64,000 nt of DNA. It comes from Actinomycetota bacterium (GTDB lineage Bacteria > Actinomycetota > Thermoleophilia > Solirubrobacterales > Solirubrobacteraceae). This document shows, piece after piece, positions 31,293-42,473 of this stretch. The notes under the pieces were generated by a model. That model was not told the DNA's origin, did not search any database, and saw only the letters and a program-made list of their open reading frames with translations. The stretch lies in assembly GCA_009699245.1 (NCBI GenBank), contig WLOQ01000006.1, positions 62,001 to 126,000 on the forward strand, in the 5' to 3' direction. Numbering within the stretch: position 1 is the stretch's first letter; each line of letters begins with the position of its first letter. The translations under genes were made by a program, and so were the position numbers.

Positions 31293-32381
31293 ATGACCCC
31301 GACCCGCGCCCTCCACGATGCCGGACAGAGCCTCTGGCTTGACAACATCACCCGCGGCATGCTCGACGACGGATCACTCGAGCGCCACATCCGTGAGCAC
31401 GATGTGACCGGTCTCACGTCGAACCCCACGATCTTCGAGAAGGCGATCGGCGCGGGCACGCAGTACGACGCGCAGATCGCCGAGCTCGCGTCCGGCACCG
31501 GGGCGGACGACGCGCTCTTCTTCGAGCTCGCGATCAGCGATCTCCAGCGCGCCTGCGACCTGTTCGCGCCTATCCACGAGCGCACAGCCGGCCTCGACGG
31601 CTTCGTCTCGCTCGAGGTCTCGCCGGAGCTGGCCTACGACACCGCGGCGACGGTGGCCCAGGCCGCCGATCTGCACGCCCGCATGGCCCGGCCCAACGTC
31701 TACATCAAGATCCCCGGGACGCCTGAGGGCCTGCCCGCGATCGAGGAGACGATCGCCGCCGGCATCCCGGTCAACGTGACCCTGCTCTTCTCCAGCGAGC
31801 ATCACCTCGCCGCCGCCGAGGCGTATCACCGCGGTCTCGAGCGCCGGATCGCCGCCGGGCTCTCGCCCGACGTCCCCTCGGTCGCCTCGCTCTTCATGAG
31901 CCGCTGGGACAAGAAGGTCGAGGGGCGCGCGCCGGACGAGCTGCGCAACCGCCTCGGCCTCGCCATCGGCGGCCGCGCTTACCGCAACTACCGCGACCTG
32001 CTCGACTCGGATCGCGTCCAGCGGCTGATGAACGCGGGCGCGCGGCCGCAGCGGCTGCTCTGGGCGAGCACGGGGACGAAGGACCCCGAGGCCTCCGACG
32101 TGCTCTACGTCGACGGCCTCGCGGCCCCGTACACCGTCAACACGATGCCCGACGGGACGCTGACCGCCTTCGCCGACCATGGCGCCGTACCGCCGGTCGC
32201 GCTGCGGCGCGACGGCGGCGACGCCGAGCAGGTGCTCGCCGCGTTCGAGGCCGCCGGGCTGCGCATCTCCGAGCTCGAAGCCGAGCTCCAGCAGGAGGGG
32301 GCTGAGGCCTTCGTCGACTCATGGCGGTCGCTGCTCGGCACGCTCGCGGACAAGCGCGCGAGCGTCGCAGGGGCCGCCTGA
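31293..32381 (+). CDS. tal: Transaldolase
   Basis: 362 aa, the longer actinobacterial TalB-like form. Start of the barrel SLWLDNITRGML, DVTGLTSNPTIFEKAI, EVSPELAYDT and the Schiff-base lysine in NVYIKIPGTPEGLPAIE; later LFMSRWDKKVEGRAPDELRN and RLLWASTGTKDP. Transfers dihydroxyacetone units between sedoheptulose 7-phosphate and glyceraldehyde 3-phosphate. Begins 2 nt after zwf. Confidence 0.96.
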   Translation: MTPTRALHDAGQSLWLDNITRGMLDDGSLERHIREHDVTGLTSNPTIFEKAIGAGTQYDAQIAELASGTGADDALFFELAISDLQRACDLFAPIHERTAGLDGFVSLEVSPELAYDTAATVAQAADLHARMARPNVYIKIPGTPEGLPAIEETIAAGIPVNVTLLFSSEHHLAAAEAYHRGLERRIAAGLSPDVPSVASLFMSRWDKKVEGRAPDELRNRLGLAIGGRAYRNYRDLLDSDRVQRLMNAGARPQRLLWASTGTKDPEASDVLYVDGLAAPYTVNTMPDGTLTAFADHGAVPPVALRRDGGDAEQVLAAFEAAGLRISELEAELQQEGAEAFVDSWRSLLGTLADKRASVAGAA

Positions 32382-32387
32382 CCCGCG

Positions 32388-34028
<1,641 letters not shown>

Positions 34029-34055
34029 CGGCCCGCCCGCGCACCAGCGCAGCGA

Positions 34056-34622
34056 CTAGGCGGTCGCGGGCTTCGGGAGCTTGCGCAGCTGCAGGCCGCC
34101 CCAGAAGAACACGATGCCACGGGCGATGAAGATGATCCCCGCGAGGATCGCGAGCGTGTGGAGGCCGATGCCGGGCCAGATCAGGATGACGAGGCCGGCG
34201 ACGACGTCGAACGCGCCGATCGTGATGTTCGTGCCGCGGTTCTCCGGCTCGGAGATCGCTGCGACGAACCGCACGATGCCCGAGAGGATGAGCCACAGGC
34301 CGAGGATGATCACGAAGGTCACCAGCGTGCTGAACGGGTGCTTGACCATCACGATGCCCGCGATGATGCTCAGGACGCCGATGATCGCAAGCAGCCCGCG
34401 GCCTTCCGCGCCCTTGTCGGCCGTGATCGAGCTGACGACGGCGAAGACGCCGTCGACGAGCAGAAAGATGCCGGCGATGACGGCGAGGGTGACGAGGGAG
34501 ATCCCCGGCCACGCCACGATGATGATGCCGGCGGCCAGCGTCAGCAGGCCGAAGAGCATGAAGATCCACCAGAGGCTGCGGAATTCGCGCAGCCCCTGCG
34601 GGATGGTGTTGGTCGTTGTCAT
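34056..34622 (-). CDS. HdeD-family membrane protein
   Basis: 188 aa, six hydrophobic segments arranged as three repeats with the family signature, e.g. LAAGIIIVAWPGISLVTLAV and VVAGLVILIWPGIGLHTLAI. HdeD proteins are linked to acid resistance in enterobacteria; the general function is uncertain. Ribosome site GAGGAGG lies about 5 nt before ATG 34622. Convergent with pgi, 27 nt between stops. Confidence 0.9.
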   Translation of the reverse strand: MTTTNTIPQGLREFRSLWWIFMLFGLLTLAAGIIIVAWPGISLVTLAVIAGIFLLVDGVFAVVSSITADKGAEGRGLLAIIGVLSIIAGIVMVKHPFSTLVTFVIILGLWLILSGIVRFVAAISEPENRGTNITIGAFDVVAGLVILIWPGIGLHTLAILAGIIFIARGIVFFWGGLQLRKLPKPATA

Positions 34623-34680
34623 GTGTCCTCCTCGACGGGGAAAGCGCGGACCGGGTGGCCCGCACCGTCCCCGTTCGGCG

Positions 34681-34705
34681 CGCCGGGGCTCGCTCCTCCC
34701 CGGCG
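34681..34705. terminator. Terminator hairpin after typA
   Basis: CGCCGGGG (34681-34688) pairs with CCCCGGCG (34698-34705) around a 9-nt loop, just beyond the typA stop. Confidence 0.65.
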
Positions 34706-34715
34706 GCGGGAGGAG

Positions 34716-36551
34716 CTAGGAGGTGCGGGCGCGGCGGGCGGCCTTCGTGCGGCCGACCTTGTCAAGCACGGCCTTGCGCAGGCGCACCGTCTGCGGCGTG
34801 ACTTCGACGGCCTCATCGTCGCGCAGGAACTCGAGCGCCTGGTCGAGCGACAGGAGCTTGGCGGGGACGAGCCGCTCGAGCACGTCGCCCGTCGCCGAGC
34901 GCATGTTCGTCAGGTGCTTCTCGCGCACGGCGTTCACGTCGAGGTCCTCCGAGCGGCTGTTCTCGCCGACGATCATGCCCTCGTAGAGCTCTTCGCCGGG
35001 GGAGACGAACAGCGTCCCACGCTCCTGGAGCGAGGAGAGCGCGAAGCCCGTCGCCTTGCCGCTGCGGTCGGCCACGAGCGACCCGTTGGGCCGCGTGCGA
35101 AGCTCGCCGAACCACGGCTCCCAGCCGTCGAAGACGTGGTGGATCAGGCCGGTGCCCCGGGTCTCCGTGAGAAACTCCGTGCGGAAGCCGATCAGCCCAC
35201 GGGCAGGGACGCGGTAGTCCATCCGCACCCAGCCCTGGCCGTGGTTGATCATCTGCTCAAGACGCCCCTTGCGCAGGGCGAGCAGCTGCGTCACGACGCC
35301 GACGAACTCCTCCGGCACGTCGATCGTCATGCGCTCGACCGGCTCATGGCGCTTGCCATCGATCTCACGCTCGAGGACACGCGGCTGGCCGACGGTCAGC
35401 TCAAAGCCTTCGCGGCGCATGAGCTCGACGAGGACGGCGAGCTGGAGCTCGCCGCGGCCCTGGACCTCCCAGGCGTCCGGGCGCTCGGTGTCGAGGACGC
35501 GGATCGAGACGTTGCCGACGAGCTCGCGATCGAGGCGCGTCTTGATCAGGCGCGCCGCGACCTTGTCGCCCTCCTTGCCTGCGAGGGGTGACGTGTTGAC
35601 GCCGATCGTGACCGAGAGGGACGGCTCGTCGACGGTGATCACCGGGAGCGGTCGCGGATCGTCGACGTCGGCGAGCGTCTCGCCGATCGTGACCTCGTTG
35701 AGCCCCGCGACGGCGATGATCTCGCCCGGTCCTGCGGACTCGGCGGGGACGCGATCCAGCGCCTCGGTGATGAAGAGCTCGGCAACGGTGCCGGCGGTCA
35801 CTTCACCGGTCGAGCGGCACCAGGCGATGCGCTGACCCTTGCGGATCTCGCCCTGACGCACGCGGCAGATCGCCAGGCGCCCGAGATACGGCGACGCGTC
35901 GAGGTTCGTGACCATCGCCTGGAGCGGATGATCGGGCTCGTACGTGGGCGGCGGCACGTGCTCGAGCAGGAGGTCGAAGAGCGGCACGAGATCCGTGCCG
36001 GGCTGCGACGGGTCGAGCGATGCCCAGCCCTTCTTCGCGTCCGTATAGACGACCGGGAAGGAGAGCTGGTCCTCGTGCGCGTCGAGGTCGAGGAAGAGGT
36101 CCTCGACGAGGCTCAGGACCTCAGCGACGCGGGCGTCGGGACGGTCGACCTTGTTGATGTCGAGGATCACCGGCAGGCCCTGCTCGAGTGCCTTGCGCAG
36201 AACGAACCGGGTCTGCGGCAGCGGCCCCTCGGCTGCGTCGACGAGGAGCAGGACGGCGTCGACCATCGCGAGGCTGCGCTCGACCTCGCCGCCGAAGTCG
36301 GCATGGCCGGGGGTGTCGACGATGTTGATCTTCACGCCGCGGTAGTCGACCGCGGTGTTCTTCGCGAGGATCGTGATGCCGCGCTCACGCTCGAGATCCA
36401 TCGAGTCCATGACGCGGGTCTCGACGTCCGCGCCCTCGCGGAAGGCGCCCGACTGGTGCAGCAGAGCGTCGACGAGGGTGGTCTTGCCGTGATCGACGTG
36501 CGCGACGATCGCGACGTTGCGCAGGTCAGCCCGCGCTGCTCGGGAGGTCAC
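34716..36551 (-). CDS. typA: Translational GTPase TypA/BipA
   Basis: 611 aa. GTPase motifs [15 protein letters not shown] (G1), RGITI (G2), [12 protein letters not shown] (G3), NKVDRPDAR (G4). The elongation-factor-like domains II, III and V follow and the specific C-terminal domain carries [18 protein letters not shown] and [17 protein letters not shown]. It acts on the ribosome during assembly and stress. GTG 36551 overlaps the stop of the small upstream gene (GTGA), so the two are coupled. Confidence 0.97.
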   Translation of the reverse strand: MTSRAARADLRNVAIVAHVDHGKTTLVDALLHQSGAFREGADVETRVMDSMDLERERGITILAKNTAVDYRGVKINIVDTPGHADFGGEVERSLAMVDAVLLLVDAAEGPLPQTRFVLRKALEQGLPVILDINKVDRPDARVAEVLSLVEDLFLDLDAHEDQLSFPVVYTDAKKGWASLDPSQPGTDLVPLFDLLLEHVPPPTYEPDHPLQAMVTNLDASPYLGRLAICRVRQGEIRKGQRIAWCRSTGEVTAGTVAELFITEALDRVPAESAGPGEIIAVAGLNEVTIGETLADVDDPRPLPVITVDEPSLSVTIGVNTSPLAGKEGDKVAARLIKTRLDRELVGNVSIRVLDTERPDAWEVQGRGELQLAVLVELMRREGFELTVGQPRVLEREIDGKRHEPVERMTIDVPEEFVGVVTQLLALRKGRLEQMINHGQGWVRMDYRVPARGLIGFRTEFLTETRGTGLIHHVFDGWEPWFGELRTRPNGSLVADRSGKATGFALSSLQERGTLFVSPGEELYEGMIVGENSRSEDLDVNAVREKHLTNMRSATGDVLERLVPAKLLSLDQALEFLRDDEAVEVTPQTVRLRKAVLDKVGRTKAARRARTS

Positions 36552-36790
36552 GCGCCGTGCAGCGCGCGCAGCTTGCGCAGCTCGTCGTCGAGGTCGATCG
36601 CCCGGATCTCGTGTTCCCCGGGGAGCTTCTCGAGGACGCCGCGCGTGAGATCGTGGATCTCGCTCTCGGCATGGCCGAAGTCGTCGAAATACGACTTCAA
36701 GGCGTTGTACGTGATCTTGAGTTCCGCGGCCGTCAGTCGCAGGTCGTAGACCGGCTGATCGGCGGGAATGAGGTTCGACTCAGAGTCCAT
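36548..36790 (-). CDS. Small conserved-looking protein upstream of typA
   Basis: 80 aa, soluble and acidic, no family recognised. Reading [20 protein letters not shown] then [20 protein letters not shown], it is predominantly helical. Translational coupling to typA (4-nt overlap) suggests a related or regulatory role; nothing else supports a function. A -10 TAGATT (36807-36802) would leave a leader of about 4 nt before ATG 36790. Confidence 0.8.
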   Translation of the reverse strand: MDSESNLIPADQPVYDLRLTAAELKITYNALKSYFDDFGHAESEIHDLTRGVLEKLPGEHEIRAIDLDDELRKLRALHGA

Positions 36791-36801
36791 GATGAACCCC
36801 G

Positions 36802-36807
36802 AATCTA
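36802..36807 (-). promoter_or_regulatory. -10 element TAGATT of small gene-typA operon
   Basis: On the minus strand TAGATT lies 11 nt before ATG 36790, implying a nearly leaderless mRNA of the two-gene operon. Confidence 0.5.
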
Positions 36808-36823
36808 GCGCGCTGCTGCGGGC

Positions 36824-37003
36824 TCAGACCTTGCTGCCGGGAATCCGGTGCTCTTCGAGGAAGCGGTCGTTCTCCGCCTTCTCCTGCACCACGCCGGCGG
36901 CGGCGACGCCGATCAGCGCGTGCGCGAGCAGCGGGAAGAGCACGAAGAAGACGCCGATGAGGCCGATGTCGATCTTCAGGGCATTACTCATGGCGAGCAC
37001 CAT
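36824..37003 (-). CDS. Small single-helix membrane protein
   Basis: 59 aa, found by reading the minus strand. One hydrophobic stretch, IDIGLIGVFFVLFPLLAHAL, extended by IGVAAAGVV, is followed by a charged tail (EKAENDRFLEEHRIPGSKV). No family recognised. The start ATG 37003 is supported by TAGATT 6 nt upstream; an internal ATG at codon 5 is possible. Divergent from a methyltransferase. Confidence 0.75.
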   Translation of the reverse strand: MVLAMSNALKIDIGLIGVFFVLFPLLAHALIGVAAAGVVQEKAENDRFLEEHRIPGSKV

Positions 37004-37009
37004 GGACGC

Positions 37010-37015
37010 AATCTA
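37010..37015 (-). promoter_or_regulatory. -10 element TAGATT, leaderless start of small membrane protein
   Basis: On the minus strand TAGATT is followed by 6 nt and ATG 37003. Confidence 0.6.
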
Positions 37016-37045
37016 TCGCACATGTCCGGCGGGAGGCCCGCAAGG

Positions 37046-37051
37046 TAGTGT
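37046..37051 (+). promoter_or_regulatory. -10 element TAGTGT, leaderless start of methyltransferase
   Basis: TAGTGT, 7 nt, GTG 37059; the same hexamer and spacing as at 1795. It decides the start, since the open frame reaches back to 36768. Confidence 0.6.
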
Positions 37052-37058
37052 CGACGGG

Positions 37059-37685
37059 GTGAACCGCATCGGCGCGCTGTTCTACGACCGCATGCTCGGC
37101 CGCAGTCAGGCCGTCGGGCTCGAGGAGCTGCGCCGCGAGGCGCTGGAGGACGCGCGCGGTGAGGTGCTGGAGATCGGCGCGGGCACGGGTCTCAATCTCG
37201 ACGCCTACCCGCGCGAGGGCGTCACGCGGCTCGTGCTGACCGAGCCGGACCATGCGATGGCGCGGCAGATCGCCGCCAAGGCGTCGCTCGCGCCGGCCGC
37301 CGTCGAGGTCGTCGAGGCCTCCGCCGAACGCCTGCCGTTCGACACGGCGAGCTTCGACACGGTCGTCGGCACGCTCGTCCTGTGTGAGGTCGCCGATCCC
37401 GCCGCCGCCGTCGAGGAGATCGCCCGCGTGCTGCGACCGGGTGGGCGCTACCTCTTCCTCGAACACGTGCGCAGCGACGATCCGCGGCTTGCGCGCTCTC
37501 AGGATCGCTGGGCGGGCATCTGGAAGCGCATCGCCGGCGGGTGCACCTGCAATCGCGAGACGCTCGAGACGATCCGCGGCTCCGGCCTCGATCTCGAGGA
37601 CGTGCGCCACGGCGTGTTCCCGAAGGGCCCCAAGCTCGTGCGACCGCTCATCTTCGGGTCGGCCGTGCGCGGCGACGTGCTCTGA
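37059..37685 (+). CDS. Class I SAM-dependent methyltransferase
   Basis: 208 aa. SAM motif I VLEIGAGTGLNLDAYP, acidic end of strand 2 VLTEPDHAM, ASAERLPFDTASFDTVVGTL, and RVLRPGGRYLFLEHVRSDD. The C-terminal AGGCTCNRETLETIRGSGLD matches the small UbiE/METTL7-like group acting on lipids, thiols or metalloids. Substrate unknown; a Cys-x-Cys sits after the SAM core. Confidence 0.9.
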   Translation: MNRIGALFYDRMLGRSQAVGLEELRREALEDARGEVLEIGAGTGLNLDAYPREGVTRLVLTEPDHAMARQIAAKASLAPAAVEVVEASAERLPFDTASFDTVVGTLVLCEVADPAAAVEEIARVLRPGGRYLFLEHVRSDDPRLARSQDRWAGIWKRIAGGCTCNRETLETIRGSGLDLEDVRHGVFPKGPKLVRPLIFGSAVRGDVL

Positions 37686-37733
37686 CGCCGCTGCGGGCCG
37701 ATCGGCCGCCCCGAGCTATTCCGACGCTTTGGG

Positions 37734-37739
37734 TAGGAT
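37734..37739 (+). promoter_or_regulatory. -10 element TAGGAT of Rrf2-suf operon
   Basis: TAGGAT, 6 nt, ATG 37746. A weak dyad, CTATTCCGA facing TTTGGGTAG, straddles the region and may be an Rrf2 site, but symmetry is poor. Confidence 0.5.
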
Positions 37740-37745
37740 TAGGCC

Positions 37746-38246
37746 ATGATCTTCACGACGAAGGCCGAATACGGCGTCCGTCTCCTCGTGGAGCTCGGCC
37801 GCCAGGACTCCGGAACGCCGGTCTCCCTCAAGGCGATCGCTGAGACCGAGGGCCTGCCGCTCGCCTACCTCGAGCGGATCGTCGCGCTGCTGAAGAAGGC
37901 CGACCTCGTCGAGAGCACCCGCGGCGCCCACGGTGGCTACCGCCTCGCGCGCCCGGCGCACGAGATCCACATGGACGAGGCCGTGCTCGCGCTCGAGGGC
38001 GGGATCGCGCCGATGTCGTGCTTCGTCGAGGAGCGCGAGGACGGCCGCGTCCTCTGCTCGCACCTCGACGAGGGCCACACCGGCTGCGCCACGCGTCTGC
38101 TCTGGACCCGCGTTCAGGGCGGCGTGCTCGGCGCCCTCGCGAAGACCACGCTCCAGGAGCTTGTGGACTTTGCGGGCCCCGCCCTCGTATCGACTTCGAC
38201 CCCAGACCCCGTCGGCGCGGCGCTCCCGCTGCACGACGCCGCCTGA
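37746..38246 (+). CDS. Rrf2-family iron-sulfur regulator (SufR/IscR-like)
   Basis: 166 aa. Winged helix MIFTTKAEYGVRLLVELGRQ, GLPLAYLERIVALLKKADLV and RGAHGGYRLARP are classic Rrf2. Three cysteines (92, 104, 114) in SCFVEEREDGRVLCSHLDEG and TGCATRLLW are placed to ligate an Fe-S cluster. By analogy it represses the suf operon when its cluster is intact, sensing Fe-S demand. It is the first gene of the operon and followed by sufC after 29 nt. Confidence 0.92.
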   Translation: MIFTTKAEYGVRLLVELGRQDSGTPVSLKAIAETEGLPLAYLERIVALLKKADLVESTRGAHGGYRLARPAHEIHMDEAVLALEGGIAPMSCFVEEREDGRVLCSHLDEGHTGCATRLLWTRVQGGVLGALAKTTLQELVDFAGPALVSTSTPDPVGAALPLHDAA

Positions 38247-38275
38247 CACCCCACACCAACGACCACGGAAGACCA

Positions 38276-39046
38276 ATGGCCGATCTCGAGATCAAGAACC
38301 TGCATGCCCGCGCCGGAGAGAAGGAGATCCTCAAGGGGCTCGACCTCACGGTGAACGCCGGCGAGGTCCACGCCCTCATGGGCCCGAACGGCTCGGGGAA
38401 GTCCACGCTCGCAAACGTGATCATGGGCAACCCGGCGCTCGAGGTGACCGAGGGCCAGATCCTCTTCAAGGGGCAGGACATCACTGAGGCCGATCCCGAC
38501 GAGCGTGCACGCCTCGGGCTCTTCATGGCCTTCCAGTACCCCGTCGCGATTCCCGGCGTGACCGTCACGAAGTACCTGCGGATGGTCATGAACGCCCACC
38601 GCGAGTCGCGCGGCGAGGCTGAGGTCTCGCTGAAGGAGTTCCGCAGCACCGTCGAGGAGGCCATGGCGCTCACCGAGGTCAAGCGCGAGTTCACACAGCG
38701 CTACCTCAACGACGGCTTCTCCGGCGGCGAGAAGAAGCGCCTGGAGATCCTCCAGCTCGCGCTCCAGAAGCCGACCGTCGCGATCCTCGACGAGACCGAC
38801 TCCGGCCTCGACATCGACGCGCTGAACATCGTCGCCCACGGCGTCAACACCGTCGCCAAGCGCAGCGGCATGGGCGTCCTGATCATCACGCACTACCAGC
38901 GCATCCTCCACATGGTGCAGCCGCAGCGCGTGTCGATCCTCTTCGACGGGCGCATCGTCACCGAGGGCGGCCCGGAGCTCGTCACGAAGCTCGAGGACGA
39001 GGGCTACGCCTGGATCACCGGAGAGGTCGCGGAGACCGCCGCGTAG
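38276..39046 (+). CDS. sufC: SufC Fe-S assembly ATPase
   Basis: 256-aa ABC-type ATPase. Walker A GPNGSGKSTLANVI, Q-loop region FMAFQYPVAIPG, signature FSGGEKKRLEILQLA, Walker B VAILDETDSGLDIDAL and H-loop IITHYQRIL. It drives conformational change of the SufBCD scaffold. ATG 38276 matches the normal family N-terminus (MADLEIKNLHA). Confidence 0.97.
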   Translation: MADLEIKNLHARAGEKEILKGLDLTVNAGEVHALMGPNGSGKSTLANVIMGNPALEVTEGQILFKGQDITEADPDERARLGLFMAFQYPVAIPGVTVTKYLRMVMNAHRESRGEAEVSLKEFRSTVEEAMALTEVKREFTQRYLNDGFSGGEKKRLEILQLALQKPTVAILDETDSGLDIDALNIVAHGVNTVAKRSGMGVLIITHYQRILHMVQPQRVSILFDGRIVTEGGPELVTKLEDEGYAWITGEVAETAA

Positions 39047-39048
39047 GG

Positions 39049-40278
39049 ATGACCCTGCTGGCCGACACCACCGTCGCCGACGCATTCCCGATCCTCGCTC
39101 GGGAGGGTCTCGTCTACCTCGACAGCGGCGCCACCGCGCAGAAGCCGCAGGTCGTGATCGACGCCGTCGAGGGGCTGCTCGCACGTCACAACGCGAACAT
39201 CCATCGCGGCGTCTATCCGCTGGCCGTCGAGGCGACGGACCTCTTCGAGGGCGCACGTGAGCGCGTCGCGGCCTTCGTCGGCTCGACCGTCCCGGAGACG
39301 ATCGTCACGAAGAACGCGACCGAGGCGATCAACCTCGTCGCGCACGCCTGGGGCCGCACGAACGTGGGGGCGGGCGACGCGATCGTCCTCACGCAGATGG
39401 AGCACCACTCGAACATCGTTCCGTGGCAGCTCCTGGCGCAGGCCACCGGCGCCGAGCTGCGCTGGCTGGCGGTCGACGAGCAGGGGCTCCTCGACCTGAG
39501 TCAGCTCGACGCCTTCCTCGCCGACGGGCGCGTGAAGCTCGTCACGGTCACGCATGTCTCCAACGTGCTCGGGACGCTCAACCCGGTCGCCGAGATCGTC
39601 GCCCGGGCACGCGCCGCGGGCGCGGCCACCCTCGTCGACGGGTCGCAGGCCGTGCCGCACCTGCCCGTCGACGTCGGCCAGATCGGCGCCGACTTCTACG
39701 TCTGGACCGGCCACAAGGCCTATGGGCCGACCGGCATCGGCATCCTCCATGGACGCCGCGAGATCCTCGAGGCGATGCCGCCGTTCCTCGGTGGCGGCGA
39801 CATGATCAAGACGGTGACGATGGACGGCGTCACGTTCGCCGACCTGCCGCTGAAGTTCGAGGCCGGGACCTCGCCGATCGCCGAGCTCGTCGGGCTCGGC
39901 GCGGCCGTCGACTTCCTCTCGGGCATCGGCATGGCGGACGTGCGCGAGCACGAGCGCGACATCACCGGCTACGCGCTCGAGCAGCTCGCGCAGGTCCCCG
40001 GGGTGACGGTCTACGGCCCGACCGATGTCGACCAGCGCGGTGGCATCGCCGCGTTCGCGCTCGAGGGCACGCACCCGCACGACGTCGCCGAGATCCTCGC
40101 GCGCGACGGGGTCTGCGTCCGCGCCGGCCACCATTGCGCGCAGCCGCTGATGCAGCGCCTCGGCGTCAGCGCGACGACGCGCGCCTCGTTCGCCGTCCAC
40201 ACGACACGCCCGGAGATCGACCAGCTCGTCGAGAGCCTCGGTCGGGTGCGCGAGATCTTCCGCTTGGACGAGGACTGA
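39049..40278 (+). CDS. sufS: Cysteine desulfurase SufS
   Basis: 409-aa PLP enzyme. Lys223 in [13 protein letters not shown] binds [36 protein letters not shown] and the histidine loop are typical. The catalytic Cys363 is in [11 protein letters not shown], the short group II loop that needs SufU to accept sulfur. Begins 2 nt after sufC. Confidence 0.97.
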   Translation: MTLLADTTVADAFPILAREGLVYLDSGATAQKPQVVIDAVEGLLARHNANIHRGVYPLAVEATDLFEGARERVAAFVGSTVPETIVTKNATEAINLVAHAWGRTNVGAGDAIVLTQMEHHSNIVPWQLLAQATGAELRWLAVDEQGLLDLSQLDAFLADGRVKLVTVTHVSNVLGTLNPVAEIVARARAAGAATLVDGSQAVPHLPVDVGQIGADFYVWTGHKAYGPTGIGILHGRREILEAMPPFLGGGDMIKTVTMDGVTFADLPLKFEAGTSPIAELVGLGAAVDFLSGIGMADVREHERDITGYALEQLAQVPGVTVYGPTDVDQRGGIAAFALEGTHPHDVAEILARDGVCVRAGHHCAQPLMQRLGVSATTRASFAVHTTRPEIDQLVESLGRVREIFRLDED

Positions 40279-40280
40279 CG

Positions 40281-40712
40281 ATGGACGACGCGCTCTACCG
40301 CGAGGAGATCCTCGAGCACTACAAGCGGCCCCACAACTGGGGCGTGCTCGAGCACCCCGACCTCGAGTTCGAGGACACGAACCCGCTCTGCGGGGACGAG
40401 CTCAAGGTCATGCTTCAGGTGGGCGAGGACGGGCGCGTCACCGACGTCGCCTTCTCCGGCCACGGCTGCGCGATCAGCCAGGCGTCGGCCTCGATGATCT
40501 CCGATGAGCTGCGCGGGATGCACGTCGACGAGCTGGCGCGGATGGACCGCAGCGCCGTCCTCAACCTGCTCGGAATCCCGATCTCCGCCACGCGGATGAA
40601 GTGCGCGCTGCTCTCGCTCAAGGTGATCAAGAGCGCGGCGATCGGCGGCAGCGCCGAGTGGGAGCCCGCAACGCCGGACGCCGGCACGCCGAACGAGCGA
40701 GGGACGCTGTGA
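40281..40712 (+). CDS. sufU: SufU sulfur-transfer protein
   Basis: 143 aa. Zinc ligands Cys37, Asp39, Cys63 and Cys108 fall in [30 protein letters not shown] and [12 protein letters not shown]. The insert between the second and third ligands distinguishes SufU from scaffold IscU. It accepts persulfide from SufS. Starts 2 nt after sufS and ends overlapping the Rieske gene (GTGA). Confidence 0.95.
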   Translation: MDDALYREEILEHYKRPHNWGVLEHPDLEFEDTNPLCGDELKVMLQVGEDGRVTDVAFSGHGCAISQASASMISDELRGMHVDELARMDRSAVLNLLGIPISATRMKCALLSLKVIKSAAIGGSAEWEPATPDAGTPNERGTL

Positions 40713-41026
40713 GCGAGCTGCTCGACGTCTGCGCCGTGGAGGAACTCCCGCCGGGCGGCCGCCGCGTCGTCGCGTGGGCCGATGGCGAGATCGCCGTGTT
40801 CAACTGTGATGGCGAGCTGCTCGCCATCGAGGACCGCTGCACCCACGACGATGGGCCGCTCGCCGAGGGCGAGCTCGACGAGCGCAACTGCACGCTCGAA
40901 TGCCCGCGTCACGGCGCGCTGTTCGACCTGCGCACCGGCAAGCCCCAGACCCTGCCCGCATACGTACCTGTAGAGACCTTCTCCGTCCGCGTCGCGGACG
41001 GTCGGATCCAACTCGAGGTTGACTGA
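40709..41026 (+). CDS. Rieske-type [2Fe-2S] ferredoxin in suf operon
   Basis: 105 aa. Cluster ligands are in [12 protein letters not shown] and [15 protein letters not shown], i.e. CxH...CxxH, with no extra domain. Small Rieske proteins like this serve as electron carriers; inside a suf operon it may supply electrons for cluster assembly or be an early client. The GTG start overlaps the sufU stop. Confidence 0.94.
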   Translation: MSELLDVCAVEELPPGGRRVVAWADGEIAVFNCDGELLAIEDRCTHDDGPLAEGELDERNCTLECPRHGALFDLRTGKPQTLPAYVPVETFSVRVADGRIQLEVD

Positions 41027-41027
41027 C

Positions 41028-42473
41028 ATGGCCACTCCAGAGACCCGCACACCGCTCACCGACGAGGAGGCGGCGCTCAAGGACCTCAACGCCGATTACA
41101 CCGAGCGCTACGGCTTCCACGACGCTGAGAACTACCTCTTCAAGGCCCCCAAGGGCCTCACGCGCGAGCTCGTGGAGAAGATCTCCGAGTTCAAGTCCGA
41201 GCCGGAGTGGATGCGCGAGTTCCGCCTCAAGTCGCTTGACTACTTCCTCGCTCGCGAAATGCCCACCTGGGGCTCGCCGATGCTGGCTGAGGTCGACTTC
41301 GACAACATCCATTACTTCGTGCGCGCATCCGAGCGCCCCGAGCGCTCCTGGGACGACGTCCCGGAGGACGTGAAGAAGACCTTCGACCGCCTCGGTATTC
41401 CGGAGGCGGAGCGCAGCTTCCTCGCCGGCGTCGGCGCCCAGTACGAGTCTGAGGTCGTCTACCACCAGGTCAACAAGGAGCTCGAGGATCAGGGCGTGAT
41501 CTTCCTCGACATGGACACCGCGCTGCGCGAGCACGAGGACCTGATCCGCGAGTACTTCGCGACGATCATCCCGGCGAACGACAACAAGCTCGCGTCGCTC
41601 AACAGCGCCGTGTGGTCGGGCGGCTCCTTCGTCTACGTGCCGCCGGGCGTCCATATCGAGATGCCGCTGCAGGCCTATTTCCGCATCAACACGGAGAACA
41701 TGGGCCAGTTCGAGCGCACGCTGATCATCGCCGACGAGGGCAGCTACGTGCACTACGTCGAGGGCTGCACCGCGCCGACGTACTCGAGCGATTCGCTCCA
41801 TTCGGCGGTCGTCGAGCTGATCGCCAAGCCCGGGGCGCGCATCCGGTACACGACCGTCCAGAATTGGTCGCAGAACGTCTTCAACCTCGTGACCAAGCGC
41901 GCGATCGCCGAGCGTGATGCGACCGTCGAGTGGGTCGACTGCAACCTCGGGTCGAAGCTCACGATGAAGTACCCGGCCGTCTACCTCATGGGCGAGCGCG
42001 CGCACGGCGAGATCCTCTCAATCGCGTTCGCCGGCAAGGGGCAGCACCAGGACGCGGGCGGCAAGATCGTCCATGCCGCGCCGAACACGACGTCGAACAT
42101 CTTCGCCAAGTCGATCTCGAAGGACGGCGGACGCTCGAGCTACCGCGGTCTGCTCGAGGTCGCCAAGGGCGCCGCGGGCTCGCGCTCGAAGGTCGTCTGC
42201 GACGCGCTGCTGCTCGACGAGGACAGCCGCTCCGACACCTACCCGACGATCCGCATCGGTGAGGACGACGTCGACGTCGGCCACGAGGCCACGGTGTCGA
42301 AGGTCGGCGAAGAGCAGCTCTTCTACCTCATGTCCCACGGCATCCCGGAGGACGAGGCCGGGAAGCTCATCGTCAACGGCTTCATCGAGCCGATCGTCAA
42401 GGAGCTCCCGATGGAGTACGCCGTCGAGATGAACCGGCTCATCGAGCTGCAGATGGAGGGCTCGATCGGATGA
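41028..42473 (+). CDS. sufB: Fe-S scaffold protein SufB
   Basis: 481 aa, full length. Typical segments [68 protein letters not shown] and [20 protein letters not shown]. Forms the beta-helical scaffold with SufD on which the cluster is built. ATG begins one base after the Rieske stop. Confidence 0.97.
   Translation: MATPETRTPLTDEEAALKDLNADYTERYGFHDAENYLFKAPKGLTRELVEKISEFKSEPEWMREFRLKSLDYFLAREMPTWGSPMLAEVDFDNIHYFVRASERPERSWDDVPEDVKKTFDRLGIPEAERSFLAGVGAQYESEVVYHQVNKELEDQGVIFLDMDTALREHEDLIREYFATIIPANDNKLASLNSAVWSGGSFVYVPPGVHIEMPLQAYFRINTENMGQFERTLIIADEGSYVHYVEGCTAPTYSSDSLHSAVVELIAKPGARIRYTTVQNWSQNVFNLVTKRAIAERDATVEWVDCNLGSKLTMKYPAVYLMGERAHGEILSIAFAGKGQHQDAGGKIVHAAPNTTSNIFAKSISKDGGRSSYRGLLEVAKGAAGSRSKVVCDALLLDEDSRSDTYPTIRIGEDDVDVGHEATVSKVGEEQLFYLMSHGIPEDEAGKLIVNGFIEPIVKELPMEYAVEMNRLIELQMEGSIG

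Noticed and set aside
34029-34055. Terminator between pgi and HdeD gene
   Set aside because: Only a weak CCCGCG/CGCGGG pairing with a loop of over 20 nt reaching into the coding region.
37717-37739. Rrf2/SufR operator at the suf promoter
   Set aside because: The dyad is imperfect, with matches at fewer than half of positions, so I do not list it as a site.
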